Assembly: GCF_014962245.1 (NCBI RefSeq)
Contig: NZ_CP063144.1
Location: forward strand, 982,582 to 1,046,581
Length of the DNA stretch: 64,000 nucleotides
From: Thermosphaera aggregans
Lineage (GTDB): Archaea > Thermoproteota > Thermoprotei_A > Sulfolobales > Desulfurococcaceae
Direction: 5' to 3'
Every line of letters starts with the position of its first letter. Positions within the stretch are counted from its first letter, which is position 1. The position numbers were made by a program, and so were the translations under genes. Under the pieces are notes generated by a model. That model saw nothing but the letters and a program-made list of their open reading frames with translations. It was not told where the DNA came from and did not search any database. Of this stretch, positions 58,754-64,000 are shown one piece after another.

Positions 58754-59747
58754 TGCCTTAGAGGTTTCACTCCCATTACTTATCTCGGCCGCGTCAACGT
58801 ACATTTTATTGAAATGGTGGATTCCGAAATCACTGCTTCTAGGGTTCAAGGGTAAAGACATGAACAAATATGGGTATCCCGAGGTGAGCGAGGCTGGAGG
58901 GATATGGGTGATCTTAAGCGCTGCAATAAGCATTCTAGTTTATATAGCGATTGCAACGATTTCGGAGAGAGATCCTGGAAATCTACATCTATTAGCCACC
59001 ACTCAGGTGTTGATTCTTGCAGGACTATTAGGCTTCATTGATGACATTTTAGGCTGGAAGAAGGGGATTTCTCCAATAGCGAGAGTATTGTTCACAATAC
59101 CTATAGCTCTACCCCTCATGGCTGTTAAAGCAGGATACTCGGTGGTTGAAATACCGTTCATAGGGCCATTAGACCTGGGGCTCTTATACCCGCTAATTGT
59201 AGTACCTATAGGCGTGGTTGGAGCAAGCAATGCTTTTAACATGCTGGCAGGGTATAACGGGCTTGAGGCTTCACAGGGAATAGTTATTCTATCGTTCACG
59301 TGCCTGTTCCTGCTGAAGAAAAACATGCTGGAGCTGATACCTGTAATGCTCCCTGTAATAGCATCCCTCCTTGTATTCCTCATTTTCAACAAATATCCTG
59401 CAAAAGTCCTGCCTGGAAACTCCTTTACCTATGGATTAGGGGCGTTCTACGCTTCAGTAGTAATATACGGTAATTTCGAGCGATTTGGACTACTCATGTT
59501 TACACTGTACTTCCTAGAGTTCGCCTTGTTTCTAAGGGGTCTTGCCAACGGAGTGTATAAGGAGAATTTCGGAATTCCCCAGGAAGATGGAGGGTTGAAT
59601 CCCCCTTACAGGAAATCCTATAGTGTAACCCACATCGCATTGAAAACTATGATTCGAGTCAAGGGTAAGGCAACAGAGAAAGATGTTGTAAACTTCATAT
59701 GCCTTCTCCAAATAGTAATAGGATTGATAGGATTATGGTTTTTGTAA
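58740..59747 (+). CDS. GPT-type glycosyl-1-phosphate transferase (AglH/MraY-like)
   Basis: This 335-residue membrane protein has about ten hydrophobic segments and family motifs: 'GKDMNKYGYPEVSEAGGIWV' near residue 38, the aspartate pair in 'LLGFIDDILGWKKG' near 100 and 'GASNAFNMLAGYNGLEASQG' near 162. These match UDP-GlcNAc:dolichyl-phosphate GlcNAc-1-P transferases (AglH), the first step of archaeal N-glycan assembly on the cytosolic side. It starts inside the XPF gene and ends five bases before the convergent protease gene. The many Asn-X-Ser/Thr sites in nearby surface proteins agree with N-glycosylation. Confidence 0.92.
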   Translation: MEPVDALEVSLPLLISAASTYILLKWWIPKSLLLGFKGKDMNKYGYPEVSEAGGIWVILSAAISILVYIAIATISERDPGNLHLLATTQVLILAGLLGFIDDILGWKKGISPIARVLFTIPIALPLMAVKAGYSVVEIPFIGPLDLGLLYPLIVVPIGVVGASNAFNMLAGYNGLEASQGIVILSFTCLFLLKKNMLELIPVMLPVIASLLVFLIFNKYPAKVLPGNSFTYGLGAFYASVVIYGNFERFGLLMFTLYFLEFALFLRGLANGVYKENFGIPQEDGGLNPPYRKSYSVTHIALKTMIRVKGKATEKDVVNFICLLQIVIGLIGLWFL

Positions 59748-59764
59748 AAAAATTATTTTTTGAC
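59744..59764. terminator. T-rich convergent terminator region
   Basis: Between the two convergent stops the plus strand runs TAAAAAAATTATTTTTTG: an A-tract (T-rich on the minus strand) followed by a T-tract (plus strand). Archaeal polymerase stops at such oligo-T runs, so each strand has a plausible terminator here. Confidence 0.35.
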
Positions 59765-62700
59765 AAACCCTACGTAGCCGAGGAGACCCAGAACTATTAT
59801 TGATAACACTATTGAGGCTAATGCGTAGCTTGATAATCCTGCTACACCCTCCTCGCTTTTAGCACGAAGATCGTCTAGCTTGCTAGATAAATCATCGAGC
59901 TTCTGGGATATGGAGCTTACGGATGTTTGAAGAGTTGATAGTGCATTGCTTAATTGACCTGTTGTCACCGGAAGCTTCTCGTTCAACAGCTGCTTTATAA
60001 CGTCGAACTCGGCAAGTATGTCTCCCGTCTTAGTGTTGATGACTCCAATAATTCTGCCCGCTTCGTCTCTTATCAATCCAACCAATGTTGCGTTAACAGA
60101 GTCTAACGCGCCAGATAATTGGTTAATCGAGAGCTGGACGTCACCTATCTTCGTCTTGACCAGCACCATCGTATCGTTAATCAATGATAATCTTGCATCC
60201 AGGGCACCGAGCAACTCGATGATATTGTTAAGCTTAACATTTATAACTCCGAGGGAAGTGTTGATCATTACCACGTCGCCTCTTAACCCCACTATCTCGC
60301 TACTTATCTCCTCAGCATATTGTAGCAGCGTTGAAACATTCAACGCTAGTGCACCTATCTTTGAATCTAATAATACAACGCCATCCCGCACCTCAACTAT
60401 CGTTGCATTCAAAACGTTTAACATGCCGATAATGTCGGTAAGCTTAACATTTATAACTCCGAGGGAAGTGTTGATCATTACCAGGTTGTCCCTTATCTCA
60501 ATTATTTTTGCGTTGAGCTGGTCGAGTGTGATAAGTGTTTGCTGAGTATTGTTGAGTATCATGTCTAGTTTGCTCACAACGAGTATCCCTCCTGATACTA
60601 TGGTCTCACCCTGCATGTCAGCGATCAATACTTCATGTGCTCCTTCATCGACTAGTGGAATGTTGAGTGTTGCCGCGAAGGCTCCGCTCACATTGGATGT
60701 CTTAATTGATAGGAAGTTACCATCCAAGTACACGTATACAGGTTGCAGCGGGTTCAAGCCCGTGACTTCCACCGCGACCCTCCCAGGCACCGTAATAATT
60801 GTGGGAGATATCACTATTTTCGGCAGTACGTAGAACTCTGCTGAACCGTAGTGTGTCTCATCAATGTTCATTACTTCGAACTGGTGGGGTCCGCCTGGTA
60901 CAAGTTTTAAAACGCCTGAGTATATTGCCGTCCCGTTCTCATTAGAGGTTACGTAGTCTACTATTTCACCGTCGATCATGATAGCAAGGGTGTCATTAGC
61001 TTCGGCACCAGTTATCGTTAACGTGTAGGAGTCTCCTACGTGGAGGAGTGGGTTGTCAATATAAACCTGCAACGGCTTGAGCACTAGCCACTTCGCAGAG
61101 TTTAACACAATGTTCCAGAAGTCATCAGTGAACGTGTCCGGGGTGTTCCAGCTTGTGATGGCGAAGCTGGAGAGCAACACCCATTTAACCCCGTTGTCAA
61201 ACTCTTTGAAGGCTACTGCGTCACCACGTCTCACACCGCCAACATATAGCGAACCTATTGTGATTCCGCTGAAACCTGAGAAGTATGAGTAATCAGCTCC
61301 CGTCCACGAGTTGATCATTATCATTGAGCCGACCGGGTATCCCCTGAATAGCGGATGAGGCCTGTCCACCCTGATGAAAAGCTCCCCGGCTCCCCCTCCA
61401 TAGCCAACTGATGCTGGGTCGCCGAGATACATGTTCAATACTTTTATACCGTAGCCGTATAATCCATAACTATCCATCCATATTACTCCCACGCCTTTCT
61501 CGAACGTTGCATTCAGGAATTCTGAGAACTCGGTAGATGAGGGGAATGGTACTCCGTAGTCTCCAGAATATATCACCACGTCTATAAGCCCCGCTAAGAC
61601 ATCGTTAGTGAGAGCTGGGAGGCTTGTATAGGTGTTAGCGTACCAGCCGTTTTTCTCGAACACGTATTTGAAGGTGCCGGCGTAATCCCACATTATCCCT
61701 ATTCTTGGAAGCCGCTTCAAAACGATCTCGCCGAGGTTGACTGTTTCGTTAACGCTTACCTCAACCTCTAAGAACACTGACTTGTAACCAGGGGCTTTCA
61801 CTTCGAGAACATATGAGCCCTCGGGTAGCCAGAACTTGAAGTAGCCGTTTTCATCGGTTCTCGCGGTAACAGGTGTTCCAAGTACTTGGATCACAGCGTT
61901 CGACAATACGGCGCCATCCGACCCTAACACCCATCCTTCAACAAACCCGTAAGGCAGTCTCTCGAGCGCGACATCTACTCTTGTGTAGATGTTCTTCTCA
62001 ATTCCTCTGCTAACCACGAATCCGCCAGAATTGGGTGTTGATTTGAGTATTGATAACGCTTTCACGAGTCTTGAGAGGTCAGGGCTCCCGAGACTTGGGA
62101 TAGCTGTCCAGCCTAGTAGGACAGCGTTCTCCAGTACCTTCTTAGTGTTGTTGCTGTAAACGCCGTCAGCTCCGGGCTCGATGTACTGGACCCAGTAGCT
62201 CTCAGCCCAGCTTCCAAGGTAGTACCATGGCACGTTGCTGTTAGACATCCACTCGGCAACGCCAACCCCGAAGTATCCCTCATACCCGGTCATGGTGTCG
62301 TTAACATATGCTAATATGCTCAGCCTTCCAGTAGGGTCTGTGAAGTTGTAAACCTTATAGTCACAGTACCCGCTGGAGCACACGTAGAACCTGTTGGGCG
62401 GTATGTCCGGCGTTACCCCGTTGAACACTGGGTGTGAAAGGTTCAGCATGTGAGCCTGCACATAAGTGTACGTAGGATACCTATACAAGTTACTATATGG
62501 TGCTGGATAGCTGTTATTGACGAGTGTGCTATTGTAGTATTGCAGTACGTCGAGCGCTGTATAGCCTGCGTAGCTTGTCCCCAGGAATATCAGCGTAGAG
62601 CCTGAGGCATCTGCGAGCAGTAATAATGCTAACACGTCGGCGAGGGCTGGGTATGTGTAGCGGTCGGGTTTGAAATAGTTTATTACCACCACCTTCGGGT

Positions 62701-64000
62701 TTATTAACCCGTTGACCCAGTCGTTGATTAGTACGGTGACATCCGTATAGTTAACCGCTGGAAGGCCGAGGCCCTGCACTATCTCAATTATGTGCGGCCT
62801 AGTGTAAGAGTAAATGTTTCCTAGCACGACCACTGTTGGAGGTATTGGCTGAAGGTAGAAGTCTTGCTGGACGCTTGCAGCAGGAGCTAGCGTTACTGTG
62901 GCATTGGCTTCGACGAACCCTGGTTTATAAGCCCTGACCAAGTAGGTGCCTGATGGAAGGCTCAACTGGTAGTAGCCTGTGGAGTCCGTGACGTTGTAGA
63001 CCAGCTCGCCTGATACGTATGTGTAAACTATCGCGTCCTGTATGGGCGTGTTGTTAACAGCGTTGTACACGTAGCCGTATAGGGTACCGTTTCCTAAGGG
63101 GTACAGTGGGAAGTTGACAACCACGACCTCGGCTTCATCCACGGTAACAGTTGTCTCCGCCGACCGGTATCCCGTAGCCTCCGCAGCCAGCGTGTACGTG
63201 CCCGGGGGCACGGAGAACTGATATGTACCGTTCTCATCCGTTTCAACGGTTAAACCCAGCTCCACCACTGTTACGTTAGCTCCTTGAATAGGTGTGGTGG
63301 TTATAGCGTCAAAGACCACCCCAGTGATGGTTCCGTTCAAAAGCACCACGGTTACAGGGACCTCGATGCTCTGGTATCCCCATGCTTCAAACCTTAGTGT
63401 ATAGTTGCCGGGATCTAACGGTATCTTAAAGTACCCGGTACCGTTAACCTTGAAGGACTGGTTTGTCTCTACCACAATGACCTTGGCCCAGGGTATTGGT
63501 TCTCCTGAAACTACATCCGTGACAAAACCTTCCACACCGCTCTTCTTAGCGTACTCCTGAGCCTTTCTCACGGCCTCGTAAGCATCCACACGTCCCCATC
63601 CATACCTCGTGTCAAGCCCGGGGTCGCCGAAATCTATTGCAGTAGAGTTGAGAATCATGTAAACTTTCTCGGGCGTGTCCATAACATCGAAGTACACCCA
63701 GCCAGCCGCCTGGAGGACAAGGGCTACGAGGCCTGAAACATGCGGTGCCGCCATCGAGGTACCGCTCCAAGCCTCGTATCCTCCTCCTGGAACCGAGCTG
63801 GTGATTGAGACACCAGGTGCTGACAGATCGGGCTTCACATATGTTGACGGATACATGTCGAAGAAAGGCCATGTTGGAGGCGGAGATGGCCATGAAACAA
63901 CTTTCCCACTACTCCAGGAGGCCACATTGTCGTTGATATCGGTTGCGCCTATGCCGAAAACGCCCCATATGTTGCCTGGGTTTCCTGATGTTCCAGGGCC
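59753..64000 (-). CDS. Giant membrane-anchored subtilisin-like protease, N-terminal part outside window
   Basis: The frame is open to the window edge and begins in a subtilase core: 'GTSGNPGN' (oxyanion Asn), 'GVFGIGATDINDNVASWSS' and the catalytic 'SGTSMAAPHVSGLVAL'. The Asp and His of the triad lie upstream. The visible 1415 residues then hold three carboxypeptidase-regulatory-like beta repeats ('GYFKIPLDPGNYTLRFEAWGYQS' and two alike), an amidotransferase-like domain (about 390-650), a fourth beta repeat, a second amidotransferase/ThuA-like domain (about 785-1000), two Ig-like domains, a coiled-coil stalk of about 35-residue repeats and a C-terminal membrane helix ending in VGFVKK. The plan recalls the surface proteases of Staphylothermus and relatives. 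It would digest proteins at the cell surface, feeding the peptide-based metabolism. Confidence 0.93.
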   Translation of the reverse strand, partial: GPGTSGNPGNIWGVFGIGATDINDNVASWSSGKVVSWPSPPPTWPFFDMYPSTYVKPDLSAPGVSITSSVPGGGYEAWSGTSMAAPHVSGLVALVLQAAGWVYFDVMDTPEKVYMILNSTAIDFGDPGLDTRYGWGRVDAYEAVRKAQEYAKKSGVEGFVTDVVSGEPIPWAKVIVVETNQSFKVNGTGYFKIPLDPGNYTLRFEAWGYQSIEVPVTVVLLNGTITGVVFDAITTTPIQGANVTVVELGLTVETDENGTYQFSVPPGTYTLAAEATGYRSAETTVTVDEAEVVVVNFPLYPLGNGTLYGYVYNAVNNTPIQDAIVYTYVSGELVYNVTDSTGYYQLSLPSGTYLVRAYKPGFVEANATVTLAPAASVQQDFYLQPIPPTVVVLGNIYSYTRPHIIEIVQGLGLPAVNYTDVTVLINDWVNGLINPKVVVINYFKPDRYTYPALADVLALLLLADASGSTLIFLGTSYAGYTALDVLQYYNSTLVNNSYPAPYSNLYRYPTYTYVQAHMLNLSHPVFNGVTPDIPPNRFYVCSSGYCDYKVYNFTDPTGRLSILAYVNDTMTGYEGYFGVGVAEWMSNSNVPWYYLGSWAESYWVQYIEPGADGVYSNNTKKVLENAVLLGWTAIPSLGSPDLSRLVKALSILKSTPNSGGFVVSRGIEKNIYTRVDVALERLPYGFVEGWVLGSDGAVLSNAVIQVLGTPVTARTDENGYFKFWLPEGSYVLEVKAPGYKSVFLEVEVSVNETVNLGEIVLKRLPRIGIMWDYAGTFKYVFEKNGWYANTYTSLPALTNDVLAGLIDVVIYSGDYGVPFPSSTEFSEFLNATFEKGVGVIWMDSYGLYGYGIKVLNMYLGDPASVGYGGGAGELFIRVDRPHPLFRGYPVGSMIMINSWTGADYSYFSGFSGITIGSLYVGGVRRGDAVAFKEFDNGVKWVLLSSFAITSWNTPDTFTDDFWNIVLNSAKWLVLKPLQVYIDNPLLHVGDSYTLTITGAEANDTLAIMIDGEIVDYVTSNENGTAIYSGVLKLVPGGPHQFEVMNIDETHYGSAEFYVLPKIVISPTIITVPGRVAVEVTGLNPLQPVYVYLDGNFLSIKTSNVSGAFAATLNIPLVDEGAHEVLIADMQGETIVSGGILVVSKLDMILNNTQQTLITLDQLNAKIIEIRDNLVMINTSLGVINVKLTDIIGMLNVLNATIVEVRDGVVLLDSKIGALALNVSTLLQYAEEISSEIVGLRGDVVMINTSLGVINVKLNNIIELLGALDARLSLINDTMVLVKTKIGDVQLSINQLSGALDSVNATLVGLIRDEAGRIIGVINTKTGDILAEFDVIKQLLNEKLPVTTGQLSNALSTLQTSVSSISQKLDDLSSKLDDLRAKSEEGVAGLSSYALASIVLSIIVLGLLGYVGFVKK
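60229..60273. repeat. 45-base exact direct repeat, copy 1
   Basis: This 45-base stretch inside the protease stalk is identical to 60439-60483. The copies are 210 bases (70 codons, two 35-residue units) apart, so they are a product of recent duplication or gene conversion of a two-unit block. Confidence 0.9.
60439..60483. repeat. 45-base exact direct repeat, copy 2
   Basis: This copy is identical base for base to 60229-60273, in the same orientation and reading frame. It encodes the segment MINTSLGVINVKL of the stalk repeat. Confidence 0.9.

Larger units (their letters stand above)
59984..60484 (-). repeat. Coiled-coil stalk of about 35-residue (105-base) repeats
   Basis: Within the protease gene a segment of the form V-x-I-N-T-S-L-G-x-I-x-V-K-L recurs with starts near 60484, 60379, 60274, 60169 and, after a five-residue insertion, near 60049. 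The first and third copies are almost identical, the others diverged. The pattern of Ile/Leu/Val every 3-4 residues predicts a parallel coiled coil that holds the protease away from the membrane. Confidence 0.75.

Noticed and set aside
60229-60483. Possible CRISPR-like direct repeats
   Set aside because: Only two exact copies exist, 210 bases apart, in frame within a coding region and explained by protein repeats.
60018-60545. Open frame of 175 codons on the plus strand inside the protease stalk
   Set aside because: It arises from the repeated codon pattern of the stalk on the opposite strand and itself repeats with the same period.

Overview
The window reads as chromosomal DNA from an anaerobic hyperthermophilic crenarchaeon (Thermoproteota), most likely a member of the Desulfurococcaceae such as Thermosphaera, Desulfurococcus or Staphylothermus; this assignment is an inference from gene content. 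The supporting signs are archaeal TATA boxes about 26 nt before inferred transcription starts, GGTG/GGAGG ribosome binding sites with many TTG and GTG starts, ferredoxin-linked 2-oxoacid oxidoreductases, geranylgeranyl reductases, AMP phosphorylase, a short helicase-free XPF nuclease, a pyruvoyl AdoMet/arginine decarboxylase and many secreted proteins rich in Asn-X-Ser/Thr. No rRNA, CRISPR array, transposase or phage gene was seen. Genes are packed tightly, with no gene-free stretch above 300 bases.

Layout. 1-4751: the end of a surface protein coupled to a MacB/FtsX-type permease, a DUF2299-like protein, a one-domain EamA transporter, a Tfx-type regulator and tRNA-Ala(CGC). 4834-10841: divergent korDABC (2-oxoglutarate type) and porGDAB (pyruvate type) operons. 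10828-20606: hydrogenase maturation protease, two geranylgeranyl reductases, speD, a phosphohexomutase, an amidohydrolase, AMP phosphorylase, a DUF429 protein and a DHH phosphoesterase. 20695-31896: a type IV pilus-like assembly locus with one secretion ATPase, one fused double-GspF platform protein and six membrane-anchored pilin-like or surface proteins, one of 872 residues with a DUF2341 domain. 31962-41316: an ACT plus V4R-like fusion, a winged-helix protein, an HD phosphohydrolase followed by three coupled unknown genes, a site-2 type protease, NadM, a YkgJ-type protein, biotin ligase and the TldD/TldE pair. 41404-45624: a candidate small RNA, an ECF transporter (S, fused A-A, T) and a threonine-synthase-like protein that has lost the PLP lysine and carries a C-terminal winged helix. 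45768-49758: a MATE exporter and an ABC-2 exporter. 49821-54208: a HAD phosphatase and a three-gene luxE-luxC-dehydrogenase operon. 54321-59747: small and secreted unknowns, the ADP-forming acyl-CoA synthetase beta subunit, two-part lipoate ligase, XPF nuclease and a GPT/AglH-type glycosyl-phosphate transferase. 59753-64000: the C-terminal 1415 residues of a giant membrane-anchored subtilisin-like protease with a repeated coiled-coil stalk.

How the parts fit. The central metabolism is peptide and 2-oxoacid fermentation: POR and KGOR make acyl-CoAs and reduced ferredoxin, and the ADP-forming synthetase recovers ATP from acyl-CoA. The surface protease, TldD/E, the site-2 protease and the transporters fit a peptide-eating cell. 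Two loci deserve most attention. The LuxE/LuxC/dehydrogenase operon has the expected catalytic cysteines, including a single cysteine in the whole LuxE homologue at the known acyl-acceptor position, and implies an undescribed carboxylic-acid-reducing system in an archaeon whose lipids are isoprenoid. The pilus-like locus builds on unusually large pilin-like subunits. A further pattern is that four divergent gene pairs share a single near-palindromic TATA element about 30-45 bases from both starts.
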